The notes beneath the pieces are model-generated. The model was given only the letters and a program-made list of their open reading frames with translations, had not been told where the DNA came from and did no database searches. Of a DNA stretch of 18,869 bases, positions 7,078 through 14,167 are shown one piece after another. Where the stretch lies: assembly GCA_031273705.1 (NCBI GenBank), contig JAISRJ010000318.1:1-18869 (forward strand). The letters run 5' to 3'. How positions within the stretch are numbered: position 1 is the stretch's first letter; each line of letters opens with the position of its first letter. The position numbers and the translations under genes were made by a program. Source of the stretch: Clostridiales bacterium. Lineage in GTDB: Bacteria > Bacillota > Clostridia > Lachnospirales > WQUN01.

Positions 7078-9051
7078 GTGGATTTTAAAGTAGTTTCCGA
7101 TTTCAAACCCACCGGCGATCAGCCTGAAGCCATAGACGCGCTGGCGGAGGGTTTCTTGGCGGGCAACAAATTTCAAACTCTGCTGGGCGTCACCGGTTCG
7201 GGCAAGACATTTACAATGGCGCATCTAATTCAGCGTTTACAGCGCCCAACCTTGGTTATGGCACATAATAAGACCCTGGCCGCTCAGTTATACAGTGAGT
7301 TTAAAGAATTTTTTCCCCACAACGCTGTGGAATATTTTGTAAGCTATTATGATTATTACCAGCCCGAAGCGTATGTGCCCTCTTCCGATACTTACATCGA
7401 AAAGGATTCCGCTATTAATGACGAGATAGATAAATTGCGGCACTCCGCCACGGCGGCGTTGTTCGAGCGGCGCGATGTAATAGTGATTGCCAGCGTTTCG
7501 TGTATCTACGGGCTGGGCGACCCTATAGACTACAAAGAAATGGTGCTGTCCTTGCGTCCGGGTATGACTCGTGACCGTGACGACGTGCTACGAAAATTGG
7601 TCGAGATTCAATACGACCGAAATGATATGGATTTTAAACGCGGCACATTCCGAGTGCGCGGGGATACTGTGGAAGTATTTCCCGTAGAGTCGGACGAAAC
7701 AGCGTTACGAATCGAATTCTTTGGCGACGAGGTAGAACGATTAAGCGAGTTTAATTCCCTTACCGGTGAAATAAATGGCATTAGAAGTCATATTACTGTG
7801 TTCCCCGCGTCACATTACGTAACAAGCCGAGAGAAGATGGAACGAGCCGTACGCGCTATCGAAATTGAGCTGGACGAACGTGTTACTTTATTTAAGTCTC
7901 AGGATAAACTCTTGGAAGCGCAGCGAATTTTCGAGCGGACACGATACGACATAGAAATGATGCGTGAAATGGGTTTTTGTTCCGGAATAGAAAATTATTC
8001 CCGGCATTTGTCCGACAGACCGACCGGCAGCACGCCTAATACGCTGATAGATTATTTTCCCAAAGACTTTTTGATAATCGTAGACGAATCTCATGTAAGT
8101 GTGCCGCAGGTGCGCGGCATGTATGAAGGTGATAAGTCCAGAAAAACCACCTTGGTGGATTTTGGATTCCGGCTTCCTTCCGCTTTGGATAACAGACCGT
8201 TAAGATTCGCGGAGTTTGAATCCAAAATAAATCAAATGTTATTTGTATCCGCCACGCCGTCCGTTTTTGAAAAAGAACACTCTACGAATACTGTGGAGCA
8301 GATTATCCGTCCGACAGGACTGATTGATCCGGAGGTAATAATAAAACCCGTAACCGGACAGATTGACGATTTAATCTCGGAGATCAATAATGTTATAGGT
8401 AGAAATCAAAAGATTCTCGTCACTACTTTAACTAAAAAAATGGCGGAGGATTTGACGAATTACTTGAAAGAAACAGGTATTAGGGTAAGGTATTTGCACT
8501 CGGATATTGATACTCTGGAAAGACTGGAAATAATACGGGATTTGCGCATGGATGTATTCGATGCGCTGGTCGGAATAAACTTGCTGCGAGAGGGGCTGGA
8601 CATCCCCGAAGTGTCATTGGTGGCAATACTGGACGCGGATAAAGAGGGCTTTTTGCGCTCTGAAACCTCGTTGATTCAAACTATCGGGCGGGCGGCGCGA
8701 AACGTGGATGGGCGTGTCGTTATGTACGCGGATAAAATGACCGATTCGATGCGCCGCGCCATATCCGAGACAAACCGCCGCCGAGGTATTCAACAAAAAT
8801 ACAACGAGGCTCACAATATAACGCCGCGATCCATTGTAAAGAAAGTTCACGAGATAATCCGAGCCACTACCACCCCTGACGAAAAGCACAGATCCACATT
8901 GGATAAAGACCCGGAATCCATGAGCCATGAGGAACTGCTGGGGCTGATAAAAAAAACGGAAAAGGAAATGAAGCAAGCCGCGTCCGACCTGCAATTTGAA
9001 CGTGCCGCCGCGTTGCGTGATCTGGTAATTTCTTATAAGAAGCACCTGTAA
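7078..9051 (+). CDS. uvrB: UvrB, excinuclease ABC subunit B
   Basis: The 657-residue damage-verification helicase of nucleotide excision repair takes damaged DNA from UvrA, opens the strands and recruits UvrC. Seen in order: Walker A GVTGSGKT (37-44); the beta-hairpin region with YYDYYQPEAYVPSSDTYIEK; the UvrB signature region around ASVSCIYGLGDP; the DEAD-like box VDESHVSVPQ; SATPS; the C-terminal helicase lobe ending QTIGRAARNVDGRVVMYAD; and a C-terminal UVR motif (about 617-655) that contacts UvrC. Length is normal. It starts at GTG with a modest purine-rich site (GGAAAGGCAGG) eight or more bases upstream. uvrA follows on the same strand after a 306-base gap that holds two hairpins and a palindromic repeat, so co-transcription is possible but not assured. 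Confidence 0.97.
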   Translation: MDFKVVSDFKPTGDQPEAIDALAEGFLAGNKFQTLLGVTGSGKTFTMAHLIQRLQRPTLVMAHNKTLAAQLYSEFKEFFPHNAVEYFVSYYDYYQPEAYVPSSDTYIEKDSAINDEIDKLRHSATAALFERRDVIVIASVSCIYGLGDPIDYKEMVLSLRPGMTRDRDDVLRKLVEIQYDRNDMDFKRGTFRVRGDTVEVFPVESDETALRIEFFGDEVERLSEFNSLTGEINGIRSHITVFPASHYVTSREKMERAVRAIEIELDERVTLFKSQDKLLEAQRIFERTRYDIEMMREMGFCSGIENYSRHLSDRPTGSTPNTLIDYFPKDFLIIVDESHVSVPQVRGMYEGDKSRKTTLVDFGFRLPSALDNRPLRFAEFESKINQMLFVSATPSVFEKEHSTNTVEQIIRPTGLIDPEVIIKPVTGQIDDLISEINNVIGRNQKILVTTLTKKMAEDLTNYLKETGIRVRYLHSDIDTLERLEIIRDLRMDVFDALVGINLLREGLDIPEVSLVAILDADKEGFLRSETSLIQTIGRAARNVDGRVVMYADKMTDSMRRAISETNRRRGIQQKYNEAHNITPRSIVKKVHEIIRATTTPDEKHRSTLDKDPESMSHEELLGLIKKTEKEMKQAASDLQFERAAALRDLVISYKKHL

Positions 9052-9060
9052 AAATGTCCA

Positions 9061-9096
9061 GTTGGCAAATTCCATAGTACCTGGATTTTTGCCAAC
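9061..9096 (+). other. Hairpin just downstream of uvrB
   Basis: The left arm 9061-9074 pairs with 9082-9096 as nine plus four base pairs around a small internal loop, with a seven-base apical loop. It begins ten bases after the uvrB stop, where a terminator would be expected, but the T-run is inside the 3' arm rather than after it. It may terminate weakly or protect the 3' end of the uvrB transcript. Confidence 0.5.
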
Positions 9097-9110
9097 ACAG
9101 AAACTGCACG

Positions 9111-9129
9111 CGCAAACACTGGGTTTGCG
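9111..9129 (+). other. Second small hairpin in the uvrB-uvrA gap
   Basis: CGCAAAC (9111-9117) pairs perfectly with GTTTGCG (9123-9129) around a five-base loop. GC-rich flanks may lengthen the stem. No T-run follows. Function unknown. Confidence 0.4.
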
Positions 9130-9161
9130 GCGCGGTGTATGTACCATTTTATGCAAAAGCT

Positions 9162-9322
9162 ATACCCGTAAGCGAAATCATTTGCTATACATATGGTCTT
9201 TTTAGCACAATAGCGCATCAGACGGCTACTTGCGTACCTGAGGGTACGCGGCGTAACCATCTTCTTTGTCTTGCGCTAAAAATTCTCGTATGTCATTGGC
9301 AAATGCTTACGCTCGTGAGTAT
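9162..9322 (+). repeat. Long palindromic dispersed repeat, copy 1
   Basis: This 161-bp element folds end to end. Its 5' end (ATACCCGTAAGC, then ATCATTTGC) pairs with its 3' end (GCAAATGC, then GCTCGTGAGTAT). TTTTTAGCACAA pairs with TTGCGCTAAAAA. The apex is GCGTACC paired with GGTACGC. It aligns almost base for base with 13987-14148 and with the visible half at 18797-18869. It lies between uvrB and uvrA, ends 35 bases before the uvrA start, and carries no gene of its own. The open frame crossing it at 9135-9344 is not a supported gene. Confidence 0.9.
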
Positions 9323-9357
9323 ATCATATGTTAAAGAAAATTAATCAGCGAGGTTCT

Positions 9358-12264
9358 ATGTCGATTACATCAAGAAATTCAATTATTATTAAGGGCGCAA
9401 GAGAGAATAATCTAAAGAATATTGATTTGGAAATACCGCGCGATCAATTTATTGTGTTTACCGGTTTGTCAGGTTCCGGCAAGACTTCACTTGCCTTCGA
9501 TACAATATATGCCGAAGGGCAGCGAAGGTACGTAGAATCGTTGTCCTCATACGCCCGCATGTTTTTGGGGCAGATGGAAAAGCCGGACGTCGATTCTATC
9601 GAGGGTTTGTCTCCCGCGATTTCCATAGATCAAAAAACCACCAACCACAACCCACGCTCCACAGTGGGTACCGTTACCGAGATTTATGACTATTTGCGGC
9701 TACTGTTCGCTCGATTGGGGACGCCCCATTGCCCTCATTGCGGCAAAGAAATAAAGAAACAGACCGTGGATCAAATTGTGGATCAATTGCTGGAATTACA
9801 AGAACGAACCAAAATTCAAATTCTGGCGCCCGTCGTGCGCGGTCGAAAGGGAGAACACGTTAAACTGCTGGACGACGCCCGAAAAAGCGGGTATGTACGT
9901 GTTCGAATAGATGGGTCGGTCTATGATCTGTCTGAAGAGATTGCTTTGGACAAAAATAAAAAACACACCATCGAAATCGTGATCGATCGACTTATTATTA
10001 AGGATGGCATTCAAAAACGTCTGACGGAATCCATCGAAACCGCGTCGCAGTTATCCGGCGGCTTACTTAATGTTGACGTAAATGAAAGGGAGGATCTTGT
10101 TTTTAGCCAAAATTTCTCCTGTCCGGATTGTGGATACAGTCTGGAAGAAATAGAGCCCCGTTCGTTTTCGTTCAACAATCCCTCCGGCGCCTGCCCGACC
10201 TGTTCGGGATTAGGGATTCAGCTTATTTTGGATCCGGATTTGATTATTCCCAACGACAATCTCTCTATTGCCCAAAACGCGATCCACGCGGGCGGCTGGC
10301 AATCGGCTGGTAATCCAAACAGTATGACGAACGCCTTGTTTCGCGCTTTAGCCAAGGAATACGGCTTTAGCCTTAACACCCCGTACCGGGAACTGCCCGC
10401 CAATATAAAACAAGTAATCATGCACGGCACGGGCGGGAAAAAATTGACGGTGGAGTATCTGCAAGACGGGCAACCCCGAGCATATTCATACGCCTTTGAA
10501 GGGGTAATGGATAACCTTTGGCGCAAGTATAAAGAAACCTCCTCGGATTGGTCCAAACAAGAATATGAATCGCTGATGACGCATATCGTCTGCCCCGATT
10601 GTCATGGCAAACGACTAAAACCGGCAATCCTGGCTGTAACTATCCAAGGTAAAAACATATCGGATGTTACCGCTATGACGATTAAGCAGGCGCGGGATTT
10701 TTTCGCCGATTTGATAATGTCGGAGACCAAACGCGTGATAGCCGAGCAAATTCTGCGTGAGATAAAAGCCCGAACAGGTTTTTTGGTGGATGTGGGACTG
10801 GAATACTTAACCCTGGCGCGTTCGGCAAGCACTCTCTCCGGCGGAGAAGCCCAACGAATTCGGCTTGCTACGCAGATCGGCTCCGGACTGGTCGGCGTGG
10901 TTTATATCCTCGACGAGCCTTCCATAGGACTGCACCAGCGGGATAACAATAAACTGCTCGCTACGCTTAAACATCTGAAAGACATCGGAAACACACTTAT
11001 TGTAGTGGAACACGATTCCGACACCATGCTCGCGTCGGATTATATAGTAGACATCGGCCCGCTGGCCGGGAGCCATGGCGGGGAAGTAATATATGCCGGG
11101 CATGTGGACGGAATTATTGACTGCGAACGTTCTATAACCGGGCAATATCTAAGCGGCAAGCTTAAAATAGCGATACCCGCAAAACGCCGTTCGCCGAACG
11201 GCAAGCGCTTGATCGTCCGTTCCGCGGCCGAAAACAATTTAAAGAACATAGACGTCTGCATTCCACTGGGGCTTTTCACTTGCATAACCGGCGTTTCGGG
11301 TTCAGGCAAGAGCACTCTGGTAAACGAAATAATTTACAAACGCCTGGCGCGCGACCTCAATCGCGCCAAGACCAGACCGGGCAAGCATGACGACATCGAG
11401 GGTATTCAATATCTGAATAAGATCATCAATATCGATCAGTCGCCTATCGGTCGCACCCCTCGCTCAAATCCCGCGACTTATACTGGGTTATTCGATCTGA
11501 TTCGTGATGTTTTTTCACAAACGTCGGAAGCGAAAGTACGCGGCTATCTAAAAGGACGATTCAGTTTTAATGTAAAAGGCGGGCGATGTGAAGCCTGCTC
11601 CGGCGACGGGATACTAAAGATAGAAATGCACTTTTTGCCGGATGTGTATGTACCCTGCGAAGTCTGTCACGGCAAGCGCTACAACCGCGAGACATTGGAA
11701 GTTAAGTTTAAGGGAAAATCCATTTCGGATGTTTTGGATATGACCATAGAGGAAGGTCTGGAATTTTTTGAGAGTCTGCCGCGTCTGCGCGATAAACTGC
11801 AATGCCTGAATGACGTGGGTCTGTCATATGTAAAACTGGGGCAATCTTCCACAACATTATCAGGCGGTGAGGCTCAACGGGTTAAGCTGGCGACGGAACT
11901 TAGCCGCCGCAGCACCGGACAGACCATGTATGTACTTGACGAACCGACTACGGGGTTGCACACTGCCGACGTTGATCGGCTGATTAGTATTTTGCAGCGA
12001 TTGGCGGAAGGCGGTAATACAATTGTCGTTATAGAACATAATCTGGATATGATAAAGACCGCCGATTACATTATAGATTTAGGTCCGGAGGGTGGCGACG
12101 ACGGTGGGCGGCTTATCGCGACCGGCACGCCGGAAGAAGTGGCGGATAATCCCGATTCGTACACCGGGCAGTATCTTATAAAAGCACTGGAGGCGCGGAA
12201 TGATAATTTCCGGTCAGGAAATAAAGAAGAGATTGGGCAGCCAGATTGTGATCAAGCCATTTGA
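9358..12264 (+). CDS. uvrA: UvrA, excinuclease ABC subunit A
   Basis: UvrA is the damage-sensing ABC ATPase dimer of nucleotide excision repair that loads UvrB. The 968-residue product has Walker A GLSGSGKT (36-43), a Cys pair CPHC (125-128), a second Cys pair CPDC (255-258) with CPTC nearby, and the first ABC signature STLSGGEAQRIRLATQ with Walker B ILDEPSIGLH. The second half has Walker A GVSGSGKS (645-652), the zinc module with CEAC and CEVC, and the second signature TTLSGGEAQRVKLATEL with VLDEPTTGLH. I chose ATG 9358, which has GAGGT five bases upstream and matches the usual N-terminus just before IIIKGARENNLKNIDLEIP. An ATG at 9328 would add ten residues but lacks a binding site and abuts the repeat. 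The C-terminus runs about 20 residues past the usual end after TGQYL, overlapping dcd by 65 bases. Confidence 0.97.
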   Translation: MSITSRNSIIIKGARENNLKNIDLEIPRDQFIVFTGLSGSGKTSLAFDTIYAEGQRRYVESLSSYARMFLGQMEKPDVDSIEGLSPAISIDQKTTNHNPRSTVGTVTEIYDYLRLLFARLGTPHCPHCGKEIKKQTVDQIVDQLLELQERTKIQILAPVVRGRKGEHVKLLDDARKSGYVRVRIDGSVYDLSEEIALDKNKKHTIEIVIDRLIIKDGIQKRLTESIETASQLSGGLLNVDVNEREDLVFSQNFSCPDCGYSLEEIEPRSFSFNNPSGACPTCSGLGIQLILDPDLIIPNDNLSIAQNAIHAGGWQSAGNPNSMTNALFRALAKEYGFSLNTPYRELPANIKQVIMHGTGGKKLTVEYLQDGQPRAYSYAFEGVMDNLWRKYKETSSDWSKQEYESLMTHIVCPDCHGKRLKPAILAVTIQGKNISDVTAMTIKQARDFFADLIMSETKRVIAEQILREIKARTGFLVDVGLEYLTLARSASTLSGGEAQRIRLATQIGSGLVGVVYILDEPSIGLHQRDNNKLLATLKHLKDIGNTLIVVEHDSDTMLASDYIVDIGPLAGSHGGEVIYAGHVDGIIDCERSITGQYLSGKLKIAIPAKRRSPNGKRLIVRSAAENNLKNIDVCIPLGLFTCITGVSGSGKSTLVNEIIYKRLARDLNRAKTRPGKHDDIEGIQYLNKIINIDQSPIGRTPRSNPATYTGLFDLIRDVFSQTSEAKVRGYLKGRFSFNVKGGRCEACSGDGILKIEMHFLPDVYVPCEVCHGKRYNRETLEVKFKGKSISDVLDMTIEEGLEFFESLPRLRDKLQCLNDVGLSYVKLGQSSTTLSGGEAQRVKLATELSRRSTGQTMYVLDEPTTGLHTADVDRLISILQRLAEGGNTIVVIEHNLDMIKTADYIIDLGPEGGDDGGRLIATGTPEEVADNPDSYTGQYLIKALEARNDNFRSGNKEEIGQPDCDQAI

Positions 12265-12721
12265 CAAAAAAGCGCTAAATCCCAACAGCTACAATCTAAA
12301 GCTTCACGACGAATTGTTAATTTACAACGAGCGGATTTTGGACATGAAGCGCCCGAATAAGACCCGGATCATAAAAATCCCGCCCGACGGATTGGCGTTA
12401 GAGCCGGGCGTTCTATACCTGGGCAGGACCTTGGAATATACAGAAACCGACGGATTGGTGCCTATGCTGGAGGGCCGTTCCTCCGTCGGTCGGCTGGGCT
12501 TATTCATACATGTTACGGCGGGATTCGGCGATGTGGGATTTAAAGGGTACTGGACATTAGAAATTCATTGCATACAACCGATACATATTTACCCATTCGT
12601 CGAAATCTGCCAAATATATTATCATTCGATTGAAGGCGCGTTCGACCGCTATGATTCCGGTAAATATCAGAATAATGAGGGCATTCAACCCAGTCTTTTG
12701 TATAAGGATTTTGAAAAATAG
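12200..12721 (+). CDS. dcd: dCTP deaminase
   Basis: The 173-residue cytosolic enzyme deaminates dCTP to dUTP, supplying precursor for dTMP; some family members go straight to dUMP, which the sequence alone does not settle. Diagnostic segments are LNPNSYNLKLHDELL near the N-terminus, the nucleotide-binding LEGRSSVGRLGLFIHVTAGFGDVGFKGYW split around GRSSVGR, the catalytic Glu in WTLEI, and SGKYQNNEGIQPSLLYKDFE at the C-terminus. Length fits the short clostridial form. The ATG is preceded by GGAGG six to seven bases upstream. The first 65 bases lie inside the 3' end of uvrA in another frame, so translation of dcd is probably coupled to uvrA. Confidence 0.94.
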   Translation: MIISGQEIKKRLGSQIVIKPFDKKALNPNSYNLKLHDELLIYNERILDMKRPNKTRIIKIPPDGLALEPGVLYLGRTLEYTETDGLVPMLEGRSSVGRLGLFIHVTAGFGDVGFKGYWTLEIHCIQPIHIYPFVEICQIYYHSIEGAFDRYDSGKYQNNEGIQPSLLYKDFEK

Positions 12722-12731
12722 GAAAACTATT

Positions 12732-12769
12732 CCCAAGAGCTTAGCAATTTAAAATTGCTATGAATTGGG
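12732..12769 (+). promoter_or_regulatory. Hairpin that could mask the ribosome binding site of the next gene
   Basis: AGCAATTT (12743-12750) and AAATTGCT (12752-12759) form a perfect near-continuous inverted repeat. Outside it CCCAA (12732-12736) can pair with TTGGG (12765-12769). The outer 3' arm overlaps GGGGAGA, the ribosome binding site for the ATG at 12780. It could damp translation of that gene or mark the end of the dcd message; there is no T-run after it. Confidence 0.45.
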
Positions 12770-12779
12770 GAGAATACAA

Positions 12780-13988
12780 ATGCCTATTTTTGGAAAGAAA
12801 ATCGCCGTGAGCAAAGAGATTGCCGAGCCTCGGATAGAGAACGTCCGCATTTTTAAACCATTTTTTAGTGAATTGGCGGAAACAGATCCACAATTTAAAA
12901 CAGTATCACAGGCTGTAGGCTTGTGTACACTGGCGCTACGGGTAATTCGCGGCAAAATAAACGTGGCTGATAAAATTCGTTTACTGGACGAACGGCTAAG
13001 CCAACTTTCACATTTTAAGGAAATGACGGCACTTGAGTTAATACATTTCAAAAGTCTGTTGGATAGATTCGCCTCTTTGACAAACGAGCGCAAAACATTA
13101 CTGGATCAGCTTACGACTTTCGACAAGTCATTGGAAAATATGGGTAATCTGGAATCTGACGCGCTGGACGCGGTAGACGAGATAAAGGATGCTGAACGTT
13201 ATCAGCGCGCCCTTAGACACGATATAGGTTTTTTGGAAGGCGAGAAAGAAAATCTGAAATACGAGCGCAACTCACTAGTTCACGGAATAAATTTTGTTGG
13301 CAAATTCAGTTTCGTGTTAGTAAGTCTATTTGTTTTTGCGTCAATTTTTCTAAGTTATCTATCTCTTTCACGCGGACAGGACATTTTCTTCTATGTGGCG
13401 GCATTGATTTTGCTGGCTGTACTAACCGCGAGCATAGTGTTTATATTTCGCAGAAACGTAGCTGTCGAGCTTAGCCGCAACGGCAAAAAGCAACAAAAAG
13501 CGGTACATGTGCTGAATCAGAAAAACGTCGTTTTCGCGTATTACACTAATTTCCTTAGTTTTGTATATGGCAAATACCATGTAAAAAACTCCGGAATGTT
13601 GCAATCAAATTTAGAAAATTATGATCGTTATAAACAAGTATTATCGCGAATTGATTCTATTCGGCCGGCTATGTACGAGACACAAAACGAGATTGAAAAA
13701 ATAATGCGTGATAACAATATCAATAATATGCGTTCGTCACTGGAGAGTTTCGCCAGAAGCGTTGACCTGGACGATCAAAAAAAGATATATGAGGATTTGA
13801 GCGCCCAAAAATCAAATGCGGAAAGGACTTTGGATGAACTGGATAAAAAGCATGAGGCAGTGTGGGATTTAATGACGCGGTTAAGATTGGAAAGACCGGA
13901 GTATTCGGAAATACTTGACGATATTTCAGAAACCTATATGGATGAAATGGGCAGACTTTTAAGCACTATGCCCATGCAGGCAAGTTAA
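12780..13988 (+). CDS. Uncharacterised two-TM protein flanked by coiled coils
   Basis: I do not recognise this 402-residue protein. It has a charged helical N-terminal part with heptad-like stretches (about 60-165), two closely spaced transmembrane segments (about 174-196 and 201-223) with a short SLSRGQD connector, and a second charged helical part to the C-terminus (about 230-390) that also looks coiled-coil. There is no signal peptide, no catalytic motif and few Cys. The basic stretch RRNVAVELSRNGKK right after TM2 predicts that both large helical parts are cytoplasmic, with the loop outside. ATG 12780 is chosen over a TTG at 12765 because GGGGAGA lies six bases upstream of the ATG and contains the TTG. 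It is 58 bases after dcd and followed at once by repeat copy 2. A structural or scaffolding membrane role is possible, but nothing specific is shown. Confidence 0.85.
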   Translation: MPIFGKKIAVSKEIAEPRIENVRIFKPFFSELAETDPQFKTVSQAVGLCTLALRVIRGKINVADKIRLLDERLSQLSHFKEMTALELIHFKSLLDRFASLTNERKTLLDQLTTFDKSLENMGNLESDALDAVDEIKDAERYQRALRHDIGFLEGEKENLKYERNSLVHGINFVGKFSFVLVSLFVFASIFLSYLSLSRGQDIFFYVAALILLAVLTASIVFIFRRNVAVELSRNGKKQQKAVHVLNQKNVVFAYYTNFLSFVYGKYHVKNSGMLQSNLENYDRYKQVLSRIDSIRPAMYETQNEIEKIMRDNNINNMRSSLESFARSVDLDDQKKIYEDLSAQKSNAERTLDELDKKHEAVWDLMTRLRLERPEYSEILDDISETYMDEMGRLLSTMPMQAS

Positions 13989-14148
13989 CCCGCAAGCGAA
14001 ATCACTTGCCACCCATACGGTCTTTTTAGCACAATATCGCATCAGACGGCCACTTGTGTACCTTTGAGGGTACGCGGCGCAGCCATCTTCTTTGTCTTGC
14101 GCTAAAAATTCTCGTATGTCATTGGCAAGTGCTTACGCTCGTGAGTAT
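13987..14148 (+). repeat. Long palindromic dispersed repeat, copy 2
   Basis: The element begins at the TAA stop of the upstream gene (13986-13988) and ends six bases before the valS ribosome binding site. It aligns with copy 1 along its whole length, with scattered substitutions and a two-base longer apical loop. Where copy 1 has ATTTGC pairing with GCAAAT, copy 2 has ACTTGC pairing with GCAAGT, a compensatory change that keeps the stem intact. The outer 5' end (CCCGCAAGC) pairs less well with the 3' end (GCTCGTGAGTAT) than in copy 3. Confidence 0.9.
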
Positions 14149-14153
14149 AGAAC

Positions 14154-14167
14154 AGGAGGTACCTTTG
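14154..14167 (+). promoter_or_regulatory. Ribosome binding site and TTG start of valS
   Basis: AGGAGGT (14154-14160) lies five bases before TTG at 14165. This sets the valS start just after repeat copy 2; the in-frame ATG inside the repeat at 14054 has no such site and its reading frame there is repeat sequence. Confidence 0.85.

Noticed and set aside
8614..9156. A 180-codon minus-strand frame antisense to the end of uvrB
   Set aside because: It lies opposite clearly conserved UvrB sequence, including the UVR motif, and has the Cys/Phe/Arg-rich look of a shadow frame.
9162..9322. Complete insertion sequence or tRNA/structured RNA gene
   Set aside because: The element has no room for a transposase, no cloverleaf with T-loop or acceptor features, and is palindromic along its length; repeat is the safer label.
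9135..9344. A 69-codon plus-strand open frame in the uvrB-uvrA gap
   Set aside because: Most of it is the translated palindromic repeat, it has no ribosome binding site, and the same peptide phrase recurs only because copy 2 is also open in that frame.
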